A stretch of 15,945 nucleotides of DNA, taken from assembly GCA_030248135.1 (NCBI GenBank), contig JASANC010002265.1, positions 1-15,945 of the forward strand, written 5' to 3'. A model generated the notes under the pieces. The model made no database searches. It saw only the letters and a list, made by a program, of their open reading frames with translations, and had not been told where the DNA came from. This DNA comes from Theristus sp. LFF4_11 (taxonomy: Eukaryota; Nematoda; Chromadorea; Monhysterida; Xyalidae). Shown here one piece after another: positions 1 to 8,711 of the stretch (positions are counted from its first letter, which is position 1; each line of letters opens with the position of its first letter). A program made the position numbers and the translations under genes.

Positions 1-619
1 CTCTCATTTTCGCAACACCACGTTTTCAACAATTGTAAATACTAAATCCCCTAATGTCATGTAAACATTGTCATCGCACTGAAATCAATCACCAAACAGA
101 GAATAGAACAAAAATCGAGATTCGAAACTGTTGGAGACCAGAAAATTCGTAGATATCAATCTACTTTTTCTGTTATGCACAGCATATCCTGATCATTTTC
201 AAGTTTTTCGATTGCGCGAAACAATCTGTTAAAACTGATTTGTCGTATTACTGCGCACGAACATGAACTGCAATTTCACACCATTTGATTCAAAAGAAAG
301 ATCCAACAAAACGCGGACTTATAAAGACCTATAAAATCAGTGTGATTGACGAAAGAACCATTAGTTACCGTACCAGTAAAAAACACAATCATTAACCTGA
401 TCACAGCAAAATTCACAGATTATCCCGCAAAAATATGTGCGTGATCAAGCAAAAAAATACCAAAAAACCATGTCACACACCAAAACTAAGCGCACACGCC
501 GCATATTTTTACATTTCATTCTCGAAAATACGGAAAATCAATCAAAATATTGAGAGTTGGGAACGCAAAAAAGCCGAAAAAATAATAATATACGGCTATT
601 AACTGATGTGAGCGCAAAC
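1..619. other. Probable intron downstream of the semaphorin exon
   Basis: This stretch lies 3' of the semaphorin exon on the gene's strand. No reading frame here continues the semaphorin domain: I looked on the minus strand for a segment like the N-x-(V/I)-Y-N that normally follows the GAR motif and found none. The next exon should therefore lie beyond the left edge. The plus strand is A-rich between about 300 and 540, so the sense strand is T-rich, as animal introns often are. Confidence 0.55.
614..619 (-). other. Probable 5' splice site (donor) of the semaphorin exon
   Basis: On the minus strand the exon ends in CAG and the intron would begin GTTTGC, with GT at 619-618. The CAG before the cut and the G at intron position 5 fit the consensus; positions 3 and 4 do not. 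The split falls inside the Arg codon of the GAR motif. A weaker alternative donor is GTTAAT at 603-598, which would add five codons reading F-A-L-T-S after the Arg. Confidence 0.5.
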
Positions 620-716
620 CTGGCCCCGATCAGCAGATATTCGTCCGCTAACTGCAACAGTTTGAAATGGTCGACCGCGTTTGCTGAATCGCCCACAAAT
701 CGAAGTCCGTCGTGGC
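620..716 (-). CDS. Internal exon of a class 1-like semaphorin (start of the sema domain)
   Basis: The minus strand encodes about 32 residues running G-H-D-G-L-R-F-V-G-D-S, then VDHFKLL, then LADEYLLIGAR. This is the conserved entry to the sema domain: class 1 semaphorins such as Sema-1a/fasciclin IV carry F-(L/I)-G-N-(E/D)-S, then DHFKLL, about seven residues, then LL(V/I)GARN. Semaphorins are secreted or membrane-bound axon-guidance ligands that bind plexin receptors through this seven-bladed propeller. The exon begins after a pyrimidine-rich TTTTTTGCAG acceptor and ends at CAG/GTTTGC, giving 97 bases that enter with two bases of a split codon and leave two bases into the Arg codon. It has no start codon, so signal peptide and initiation come from an upstream exon. 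The same frame stays open from 870 to about 543, so a longer exon or the donor at 603 cannot be excluded. The class 1 assignment comes from remembered family motifs; the family call is firmer than the class. Confidence 0.78.
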
Positions 717-740
717 CTGCAAAAAATGGGGAAATTTTTT
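717..740 (-). other. 3' splice site (acceptor) of the semaphorin exon
   Basis: On the minus strand, positions 734-717 read TTTCCCC, A, six T and GCAG: a continuous pyrimidine tract joined to an AG at 718-717. It sits just upstream of the semaphorin coding match, which fixes the exon start at 716. The reading frame itself does not close upstream, so the splice signal rather than a stop codon decides this boundary. Confidence 0.65.
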
Positions 741-1874
741 CATCGGAGTTGCATTGTTTTCGTGGTTTTTTAATGGGACACCGTGACGCGCATTCATGTG
801 AATGAATTCCTGTCGTTATTTTTTTCAGGCGTGATTGAATGCGTAATATGCGAGCCAGATATGAAACAATTTATGCTAAAAATCGTCACATTTGTATTCT
901 CGTTTTTTGCGATGAATCACACGCATTTTTTCGGTGCATCATTGATTGAAAGCGTTGCGTAACTCAGGAAAAGTCAGCACTGAAACGATTTTTCAAGTTC
1001 AATCGGAAGCATTTGACACTCGCACACACCAGCTTCACACGGTAACACTGCAAAATTCTTCTCATCGCTGATTATTCCCAATTTCGAGGTCCAAAGTCCA
1101 AACACGCGGTCTATATCCCTGTGTCTGCCTTGAAAAAAGCAAGATCACGATATCACCACAAATACCGCATTGTAAATGGTCGTAAAAATGGTGTTTCCGC
1201 AGCGGTATGTGTGCGCATGCCGCACGCACACAGATCAATCCGCACATTCGTTCAAGCCAATTTACGGCATGTTTGCGTTTGGAAAATTGTCATAACTCCG
1301 TCATTTCTGGCAGTCATCAGGCGATACACAAGTCTAGCCAGATAAAGTGCAGTTTGTCTACCTGCCTGGTTGTGGTTGTGGGTGGGTGACCACACACGCA
1401 CACACCTTCACACGGACCACAGTTTAACACTGATAAAAGATATCGGATTCGGATACACATGTATGTATCTAGATATGTCTGAAAGGTGCATTGATCGATG
1501 TCCTTGTCCACACCATATTCCACAGTGTTGCACATGTTGCGCGGAATACCTTTACATTTAGCTCGACAACGGCAGTTTATGTCGTATTTGCACGGCAATT
1601 TCCAGTGGCTACGAACTAGACACGGAAAATTTTTTGACCGTGTCACACGTTTTTATCGCCTGTATCTCAGGTTTATCGCTGAGAAACGAGACGCCAAGAA
1701 GTTCAGTGGATTTCTGTGGCGCGGAATTCTTTTTAATGTCCCTTTTTATGTCGTTAGTCTGCGGTTTCTTGGAATATCGCATTAATGTCTGTGTGACAGA
1801 TTCTTTAATCGTGTGGACAAAACTTCCAACAAAACAAACCAACCGTAACTGTGACAATGAGTGAAACAACAAAA

Positions 1875-1916
1875 AAAAGACTTGAACAGAAAGCTGTTCT
1901 TTTTGTCAAGTGTTTT
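1875..1916. other. Small imperfect hairpin
   Basis: ACTTGA at 1880-1885 pairs with TCAAGT at 1906-1911. The inner arms 1887-1893 and 1899-1905 pair with one G-T wobble and one bulged A at 1886. Four further A-T pairs follow outside a G/G mismatch. An alternative fold is GAACAG, an AAAG loop, then CTGTTC (1884-1899). It is too short for a normal microRNA precursor, and I assign no function. Confidence 0.3.
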
Positions 1917-2611
1917 GATCGTTTCATGTTTCAACTACCATTCTTCGCGGTGAATTCAATTTCCAGTCCTTTTACTGCACCACACCGCAAATAAACATAT
2001 TCCAGGTACTTCAAAACAAAGACAGACAACAGGACAGGTGTAAATAGCGAAAAACACCACAAGTAAAAATAGCAGTAATTGTGTTTCTGCAATTGATCGA
2101 AAAGAAAACACAGACAAGAACAACCTCTGTATTTAGTATTTACCAATTTCACAACAACGCACACGTTTCAATTTCACTTTTCGGTGAGGTCAATTTTTTT
2201 TTCAATCAGTTTCACCCCAACCGTCTAAAAAAGTCAACAAGTCGCCGATCACGCAAAGCCACACACAAAAAATCATCGACACTCTTCAAACGTTGCCTCC
2301 CGATTCCTGATTTCAAAGTCAAGCAACACCTGTGATGGGAACGTTTTGTTTTGTCTGAACGAAAAGTGAAACACACAGGGTGTTCGCGAGCGCAGCCGCT
2401 TCACGCAGCGATAGGATAAAACTTTTCGCTGATCAATTACGGTTGTTTTTTCAGTTACTCCTGTTTCTGTTTGATTTGTTGGCACAAGTGCACATTACAC
2501 TGTACGAGTAATAGTAGTGGGATTGAAAAACACTTGACATGCGTCGCGACTTCGCGTGCAGTTCTCAGATGCACTTTTTCCAATCTAATTCTCAGATACA
2601 CACGTTTTAAC

Positions 2612-2629
2612 ATTATTATTACTATTATT
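2612..2629. repeat. Short imperfect ATT microsatellite
   Basis: Six consecutive triplets are ATT or the one-base variant ACT. This is simple-sequence DNA. Confidence 0.7.
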
Positions 2630-3563
2630 GCTGAAAAGAGAACGAGAGACAACGACTGTGGATTGGCGCGACGCGCATTTAGACGCTACAAAACACCGCG
2701 CCGTGCGTCTTTTTTTCCTGTATATATTCTGATCTCTCTCCCCACCCCACAGTCTGTGTTTTTTTTGTGAAAAAAGAATTGTCGAAGCGCCAGCAAAAAC
2801 CGCCACGGCACTGTAAACAGCCAAGGTCGTTTTTTCTCACTGATTTGGTTTTCTAACGAGAGCCATTCGAGTTGCGAGAGAGAAAAAAGCGAAATAACCG
2901 AAGTGAAAGTGAGAGTTGGATGATGGCGCTCTTGACCTTTCTTGAAATCGGGAGAAAACTTTTTTGTCTCTCCGTCACAACAGACCGCTATATCAGTCCT
3001 GTTTTCGCGACTCTCTAGCAAAAACACACGCACTACAACCTGCCAATGTGGTGGCAGAGAAGAAAGGTGAAAAACACCTTATGTTGTCTTTCGCACTAAT
3101 AACAACATTTACGCGCATGCATTTGTTTATTTTAGAAAACTCGACACGTGTGGTTGCATCTTGTAACGTGCTGCTGTGATATTAATCAGGCAAAACTAAA
3201 CGATCATCACAGTAACAGACAGCATTTGAATTCGCTAATTCGAATTACGGATTACAATGAGAGTTCTTCTAATTTTCAATTTCAGAAACTTTACCGGTGA
3301 ACATGAACATGACCTCCGTTCACAATTTTCACTTTCACGCTAGCATCACTGACTGAAAACTCTAAAGATCCCGTCCCGCAAGAATAAGATGAAGGAGAGA
3401 CTTGTTCAATCAAGCTTCAACAACTCACTCGCAATAGAACAGGGTGAAAAACGGAATACATGTGATTTTCATTTCTCGATAGACCACTAATTCAGCCAAA
3501 GAAAGACAACCTTGAAACCGAGATAACCCGTTCAAAATCATCGACAGATAGCCCCCGAATTAA

Positions 3564-3797
3564 CAACAACTTGAAAATCACCGTCTCATCAATACAGCAG
3601 GCAGGCATGCTCCTAAATATATTGCCGATTTCTCGCTGAAGCCATTTTCCCCACTCTTATTGCCAGCACAAACGTGGGCAAAGCAAAACCAGTCATTAGG
3701 GCGTCACCACAAGGCAATAGTAAGCACCCCCTCCCGAGCTATTGAATTTAATCAAGCGGCGGGAGGGCCGTCGAAACGCCAGGTGAATATGGTGTGA
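3564..3797 (+). CDS. Possible exon or open frame, unrecognised
   Basis: The plus-strand frame between the TAA at 3561 and the TGA at 3795 is open for 77 codons and is locally richer in G+C than its surroundings. It has one methionine, three codons before the stop, so it could only be coding as a spliced exon. Inside it, a good acceptor (TTTTCCCCACTCTTATTGCCAG, AG at 3665-3666) and a good donor (CAG/GTGAAT, GT at 3783-3784) delimit 116 bases that stay open in this frame. The product contains a stretch reading S-T-P-S-R-A-I-E-F-N-Q-A-A-G-G. I recognise no family. A perfect 8-bp inverted repeat (3729-3767) lies inside. Open frames of this length are expected several times by chance in the window. 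Confidence 0.15.
   Translation, partial: QQLENHRLINTAGRHAPKYIADFSLKPFSPLLLPAQTWAKQNQSLGRHHKAIVSTPSRAIEFNQAAGGPSKRQVNMV
3729..3767. other. G+C-rich inverted repeat (hairpin)
   Basis: CCCTCCCG at 3729-3736 is perfectly complementary to CGGGAGGG at 3760-3767, with 23 bases between. A further three pairs (3738-3740 with 3755-3757) can form past a small internal loop. Either strand of transcript could fold this way. It is among the most G+C-rich spots in the window. Confidence 0.6.
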
Positions 3798-4115
3798 GAA
3801 CATGCACTTGTTTTTTAACAACACCAGCCGAAAATTTATGGCAACAGAAACGTGATCTAGCGTTGATAGCAGTCAAAACATAGTATTTCGAAAATTTCTG
3901 TCAACATTTCAGATGTCCACAAAAAAAATTCGAAAGTTTCAGCAATTTATGAAACTGTGCGCACGTGAATTATATTGGTAATGAATGACCATAGTGACCT
4001 TCAATGACAAAAGAGTCGAGGTCGGGTATTATGCGTATCTGAACGCCCATCAATCACTGAACGGGTGCGGGTGCACGCGCGCAGCACCCACCATACAAAC
4101 CGGAAGCGCATAATG

Positions 4116-4139
4116 TGCATGTTTTTTGCATGTTTTTTT
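4116..4139. repeat. Two-copy tandem repeat, unit of about 11 bases
   Basis: TGCATG followed by a run of six T, then again TGCATG followed by seven T. It probably arose by replication slippage. Confidence 0.7.
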
Positions 4140-4212
4140 CAAATGCTTTCAGTTTTTTACTGCCTCGTTCTTCCGAGATAGCCTTGCCTCATAGTTCGGC
4201 TAATCGTGACTC

Positions 4213-4536
4213 ATGACTGATCATTCTGGTGAACTGTGTCACACGCGCGCATTTTTTTGCTTAACCTCCTTGAAAAACGCTGGCCCGAATGGCGGAATTG
4301 TAATACAAATCGTCATTACACTGCACATCAGCGAAATGATCTTGTGGGAAAATAGCCGGATCATCAGAGATCAGGAGACACGAAGAAGGGTGGCTTTTGG
4401 TCTGTATCACACCACGCAATATTCAGTTTTCAAACGAGTTTTATCCGTGAGTCACGTGAAAAAAGCGGGACAATCTCGCATGCTTCTTGTTGGTACAAAA
4501 CACATTTTTCAACACTCTTTATATAGCATGTCGTAA
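4213..4536 (+). CDS. Open frame of 107 codons, unrecognised
   Basis: The frame starts at an ATG (4213) and ends with TAA. The product has a hydrophobic stretch around residues 28-44 (G-G-I-V-I-Q-I-V-I-T-L) followed by a basic segment with R-R-R. I recognise no domain. With roughly 6% stop codons in random sequence of this composition, two or three frames of this length are expected in 16 kb on both strands. The only points in favour are the true ATG and mixed codon use; there is no upstream promoter or splice evidence. It is most likely chance. Confidence 0.1.
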   Translation: MTDHSGELCHTRAFFCLTSLKNAGPNGGIVIQIVITLHISEMILWENSRIIRDQETRRRVAFGLYHTTQYSVFKRVLSVSHVKKAGQSRMLLVGTKHIFQHSLYSMS

Positions 4537-4744
4537 CAATCAATCCCCGCAAATCATATCAGTTCACATAACGAAAGAACGAAACCGAGACAACGCCACG
4601 AAAACGCCCACAGTTCGTTGCGTTTGAGTCCGACACCCAAACCAAATTACAAGGAAAGCCCGCCCGAAATTCTATGTGAACAAAATACGAAATAATAATC
4701 GGATTAAAAATCGGAAACACGTTGATTTCTTCATCGAAAACACT

Positions 4745-4762
4745 CACACACACAAACACACA
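4745..4762. repeat. CA microsatellite, interrupted
   Basis: Five CA units, two A, then three CA units. Simple sequence. Confidence 0.8.
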
Positions 4763-6065
4763 TCGACATCAAAGACGCTGTTGTCGTCTTTCAAACTCCC
4801 AAGAGTGTTCAACTGCAAGGTACAGTACGCGAGTAAGCTGAGTCTTTGAGTGTGTGTCTGCAATGGTGCAGCTAATCTGCGCTCTGAATGGCCGCTTTTT
4901 TCTGTCCTCTCAATAAATGTGCAGATTATTTATTCAATGAGTGTGTTTTTTTGTATATTGTGTTTGCTTATTTATTTGTATTTGTATTTCAGATCAAAGA
5001 CACACGTGTGCTGTATGATGTACATGTGTACGTTTATGCTTGTAATAATAGCCGAGGCCAAGCATGTGGGCGAGCCTTGCAAGTAAGACAACGTACCCTT
5101 TCGCCCAGCTTCTCGAGCTAGTTTTTTTTTCTTTTTTCTGGTCTTACCGCCCGCTTTTTTTCAAAACTCAAAGCTGCCCATCTTGCTGGTGTTGTTGTGG
5201 ACGTTGTACAGTCTGCAAGTTCATTTTTTCTCTCATCCCGCACGATGAATTTCGTTCTGTAAACACCGTGACACTTCGACGACGCACAGTCAGTGAAAAA
5301 AACATTATTTACACCGCAAAAGTCGATGTTTCCCCACGATGGCACGCGTCACTCTGTGAAAAACACGCGAATTTATTGCACTTGAAAATGGCGACGACAC
5401 GAAAATCGCGAAATCGGTACCGCCTATATGAATAATGAAGAGAGGATTGATTGATTTATCTACCAAAAGAGTTTCGGAGCGTACAGACACGATAAACCGG
5501 AAAAACATACTGTACAATTACATGGTGCCAAAAAATTGACGAATACCCTGATGTTGATGTAACTGTTCAACTAAAAACGCACGTGTTTGTTGTGTGCGCC
5601 TGTGTCTGAGTAATTGTAACGATTCTACACTTTGACCGCGAAACATCCGAAAACGTGCAAATCAACAACTTCGCGAAAAAGTGGTTTTACGCAATGAAAC
5701 AACAGGCATCCTCACTATACATGATCATTCTCGTGAAAACCGTTTCAAAATAACACATTCAAAGACGCCGAACACACCCAAGAAATCGACGCAACGATCA
5801 ACACCGAATTCAGCACGATCAGTGATTTCCAAAAATCGCGTGTGTTATTTGCATTTTGCATTATTATTCGTTTATTGCAAAATAATGCATCCGCATGTTG
5901 CATGTGTAACGCAACGCAACACAGGCGTGCTCAAACTTTGTCGTTTCGACAAAATGGGACGCACTATTCGTGTGCGTCGTTTCATCCTCCGTGTTTTTCT
6001 CGTCATCACTTATAAAAGTGAATCCATTCTGACATAGAGCTCGTCTATTGTGTGCGCATGAGCAC

Positions 6066-6093
6066 CACACGCACATGCACATGCACACACACA
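6066..6093. repeat. CA/TG alternating simple repeat
   Basis: An almost strictly alternating purine-pyrimidine tract of CACACGCACATG type followed by four CA units. Such tracts are common microsatellites and can adopt Z-DNA in principle. Confidence 0.75.
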
Positions 6094-6352
6094 TAGAGCG
6101 TTTTGTTGATTGTTGTTCACCGTGTACAGGGTAGCACACAAAAACTCCCACACATATACGACGCGTCTCCCGTTAGAAAACATCGCTTTACGCAGCGCGG
6201 ATTACACACTTTCATGTTTTATTACATATGTTTTGTATTTTACTATTTCACTGGGTTACACCGTTGCTGTGTGTTGTACGTTCGTTGTTCCGTTTTAGTT
6301 GGAGAGATTCGAAAAATAGCAATTACGGCGTGAAATGGCCCTCGTTCGCTAG

Positions 6353-6487
6353 TGCGACAATCGCAAACAACATTGAGTTCTGCGCTCGATCCACAGTCGC
6401 AGGATGTAACGGATAGAACAGTGGTGATAATGGCGCACAACAAAGAACAGATCAGCACACCTGTAGGACAACAATTACTGCTGCCAG
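6353..6487 (+). CDS. Possible internal exon, unrecognised (plus strand)
   Basis: A frame open on the plus strand from 6352 to 6553 contains a 135-base segment bounded by an AG at 6351-6352 after CCTCGTTCGCT and by CAG/GTACAG (GT at 6488). Both ends would be phase 1, a symmetric exon. The encoded 45 residues look like ordinary soluble protein, with the stretches S-S-A-L-D-P-Q-S-Q-D-V-T-D-R and S-T-P-V-G-Q-Q-L-L-L-P-G, and codon choice is varied. I do not recognise the family. The opposite strand is also open here (6530-6243) and would give a cysteine-rich product with one hydrophobic stretch but no ATG. At most one strand can be genuine, and both may be chance. Confidence 0.2.
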
Positions 6488-7673
6488 GTACAGATGTACG
6501 CTGTTGTTGCACACGACTGTCTATTGTCAATAGTAATCAGGACACAAACCGTTGATTATTTGCTTGTACATCGTTGTTGAACTTTCAGTTGCACCGTACA
6601 ATTGACTGTCACACTTTCGCTCTAAATGGAAACAGGGTAACTAACGACAAATGACACAACCATTTCTGTCATTACAGGTATGAATATATGATTCGGTAAA
6701 TCTCACGCAACACTTATAAATCCAACAACTTCAGCGACTTCTATCGTTGCGGCAACTCAAAATGTCACATTCACATTGCATGCGTGTGTGAAAACGCAGG
6801 GAAAAAAGGGCATGCACGTGTGCGCAAGTGCGAGTAAAAGTGCTACAAAGCGACATGACAATCGTTGGACTGAAGTGAGGTTGAACATGAATTGCACAAC
6901 AGATTCTCGCCTTTTGCTCTGACTTCAAACTGCAGTTCAACATTTTCAAATTTTCTATCATCAACGAGATTACGAAAGAAGTATGAGAGGCCTAATAAAA
7001 TAGTAATAATCACTCAGCCATACTTGTGCAACAATGTTGGTTGAGTCACACACGAAAGAGTGTTTTGTACATGTCGATGATGCACGCACACTTTATCGAA
7101 ATAAAAAACACTGAGTTTGACTTGTCAAGTATGACTAGACTTGCAGTTCTCCCTCTGCTTGCGACTCTCTTGACTTCGGCTACTTTGCTCAGTAGGGGGT
7201 AGCCGTTTGTTACTAACGTTGTTGATTATTTAATGTACACTGCGTCTTTTATGGGTTTCTAAAACGCAACCTGAACAGAGTGTAGTACAGTTAGGCTTTG
7301 AAGCACGTTGATTTTGTTTTTAGTTAACTCGCTTTCAACATCGATGCGTCATGCAATTCGAGTTTGTGTAGCGAAATTTTAGTACTGGACTGGTTTTTGA
7401 AGTCGAGAACCTGTACATATAGATGTAACGGTGCGGCAGGCTGGTGCGACTGTTTCACAGAACAGCATTTGTGCATTTGAATAATAAACTACAATGGTGC
7501 TGTTTGCAATTTGAATCAGCAGCTACAAAACCAAACACGACAGTTTCACATGGTGCCACCCATTTCACACTTTTTTGATCAACCACATTGATTCATTATA
7601 ACGATTGTAGAACACACAACCGTTCGTTCGCACATTGAACACCAAAAACCAGCACAATTCCCACGTTTGTTAA
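6488..7673. other. Non-coding stretch, nothing recognised
   Basis: No gene, RNA gene or repeat family was recognised. The plus strand is T-rich around 7140-7330. CACGTG occurs at 6815 inside a GCATGCACGTGTGCGC-like alternating patch. A TATAAA at 6715 lacks a matching initiator. Confidence 0.45.
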
Positions 7674-7910
7674 ATCCGACCGCGCACAATCAAACAATCA
7701 ACCGCAAAAGAGGTGATAAATCCGCAAAATAAGAAAAAAACGCAAATCGCAAACTCACGAGCGTCGACAATCAAACTAGCCGAAGCAGCAGCGGCGGAAT
7801 TGATCGAGTCAACAAAGAAACCATTGGCTTTTAGGAGGAATAGTTGTAGTAAGGTAACGGACGTCGTAAATATCTCCCGGGATGACATTTTTGACGTTGA
7901 TGTTTCGTGA
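7674..7910 (+). CDS. Possible exon or open frame, unrecognised
   Basis: The frame follows a TAA at 7671 and runs 78 codons to a TGA. There is no ATG; GTG at 7713 is the first alternative start. The product is basic at its N-terminal side, then has an alanine-rich helix-like stretch K-L-A-E-A-A-A-A-E-L-I-E-S, then an acidic tail. A usable donor (AAG/GTAACG, GT at 7854-7855) would end an exon at 7853, but no good acceptor precedes it. The opposite strand is also open over the same interval. The frame length is within chance expectation. Confidence 0.13.
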   Translation: MRPRTIKQSTAKEVINPQNKKKTQIANSRASTIKLAEAAAAELIESTKKPLAFRRNSCSKVTDVVNISRDDIFDVDVS

Positions 7911-8216
7911 TCAATCTTATTCAATTACATCTTTATTTTCATCAGGTGATCGCTTTATCTTATCAAATAGTCTGTGAAAACAAAAAGCGTGAACCACATG
8001 AACACCGCGAAACACGAGAAAAACCAATAACGCAAGATAAGCAACTGCACGGATCGCTTTGAGTTGCAAACCTAGTTTAATTCTCACTACCGAAATTGAA
8101 ATTTCAACGTAGGAAACAATTCGAAATTACTCCATAATAAATATACGTGACAGTCAAACAATGAAACGCGAACAGGCTATGAATACAAAATGAAACCCTC
8201 GAACGGCTAATGGATA

Positions 8217-8711
8217 CTACAGATGATAAGGTGGGTGGGTGGGTGTGGAAATGGACTGATCGACCGTTACAAAATTCAGTCCGTTACGGAAATTTGGCAC
8301 AAGCACTGGTGCGGAAAAACGATCACGGAACCACCTGTTTCTCATGTTACCTACAGCACAGCGAGAGATGTATGCACAACAAGCTCTCGCTATATGTTCA
8401 CTCCACAACACCTGCGTGGGTAATAACGGTAATGTATTCGTGCTTTGCGGATTTTCAAAAGCTAGAAAGCCTTTGACGACTTGATTGAGAAATAAAGCAG
8501 CATATAAACAGGCTTCACGGATGGAATACATAATCAAACGCAAAACAAAACGATAACACATGATTAGACACATCATTTGAACATTGGATAAAAGCAACAA
8601 AAACCAACCGCGACTACAGTCGGTTCGGTTTTCGTGAACCACGAACCAACGGGTGTCTTTTTTATTTCTCACCGCTTTTCTGTGCGACTTTTTGATAGTT
8701 TGGCTATCCAC
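8217..8711 (-). CDS. Longest open frame in the window (164 codons), unrecognised
   Basis: The minus strand is open from a GTG at 8711 to a TAG at 8217-8219. The first ATG is only about 45 codons in. The product is basic at the start, has a hydrophobic middle (residues about 35-75, including F-L-L-L-L and C-L-I-M-C-Y) and a cysteine- and arginine-rich region near residues 105-130. I recognise no family. A random frame this long is expected about 0.1 times in a window of this composition, so it is marginally unusual. Two other frames on the plus strand are also open here, which argues for a locally stop-poor sequence over selection on one frame. It could be an old transposon or gene fragment. 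Confidence 0.15.
   Translation of the reverse strand: MDSQTIKKSHRKAVRNKKDTRWFVVHENRTDCSRGWFLLLLSNVQMMCLIMCYRFVLRLIMYSIREACLYAALFLNQVVKGFLAFENPQSTNTLPLLPTQVLWSEHIARACCAYISRCAVGNMRNRWFRDRFSAPVLVPNFRNGLNFVTVDQSISTPTHPPYHL
8230..8248 (+). repeat. GGGT tandem repeat, candidate G-quadruplex
   Basis: Three GGG runs separated by single T bases, flanked by GG runs on each side. The four or more G-runs with one-base loops could fold as a two-tier quadruplex. With only three full GGG runs, a three-tier structure would need outside bases. Confidence 0.55.

Larger units (their letters stand above)
741..3560. other. Non-coding stretch, probably intron or 5' flank of the semaphorin gene
   Basis: I found no recognisable protein, RNA gene or mobile element. 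T-runs alternate with CA- and GT-rich patches. Two plus-strand acceptor-like tracts occur (T-run then CAG at 820-828, and TTTTTTCAG at 2446-2454) but no identifiable exon follows. Frames of 60 to 115 codons occur on both strands, for example at 1317-1646 and 2686-3033 on the minus strand. They overlap one another in several frames, show no family motif and are as long as chance gives at this base composition. Confidence 0.5.
3798..6350. other. Non-coding stretch with simple repeats and E-box hexamers
   Basis: No recognisable gene was seen. It holds an 11-base tandem duplication near 4116, a CA tract at 4745-4762, strong T-runs at 5121-5160, CACGTG at 3962, 4453, 5003 and 5580, and an alternating CA/TG tract at 6066-6093. 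A TATAAAAG at 6011-6018 resembles a TATA box, but no initiator sequence lies at the expected 25-35 bases downstream, so I do not call a promoter. The frames found here, including a 107-codon one at 4213-4536, are described separately or are chance-length. Confidence 0.5.

Noticed and set aside
557..805. Plus-strand open frame of 82 codons over the semaphorin exon
   Set aside because: It begins with TTG, has no family resemblance, and is the antisense shadow of the minus-strand exon.
2455..2652. Minus-strand frame following a good pyrimidine-rich acceptor at about 2630
   Set aside because: The product starts with a translated ATT repeat and shows no recognisable motif; length is within chance.
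3590..3790. Immunoglobulin-like strings on the minus strand (a Y-Y-C and an A-G-N-K-S-G-E-N segment)
   Set aside because: They fall in different frames separated by stops and lack the paired cysteine and tryptophan spacing of an Ig domain.
6009..6045. TATAAAAG as a core promoter
   Set aside because: No initiator-like TCA(G/T)T(T/C) at the expected distance and no recognisable transcript downstream.
8610..8645. GGTTCGGTTTTCG as a tRNA B box
   Set aside because: The base pattern deviates from the TPsiC arm consensus and no acceptor stem or anticodon arm can be built around it.
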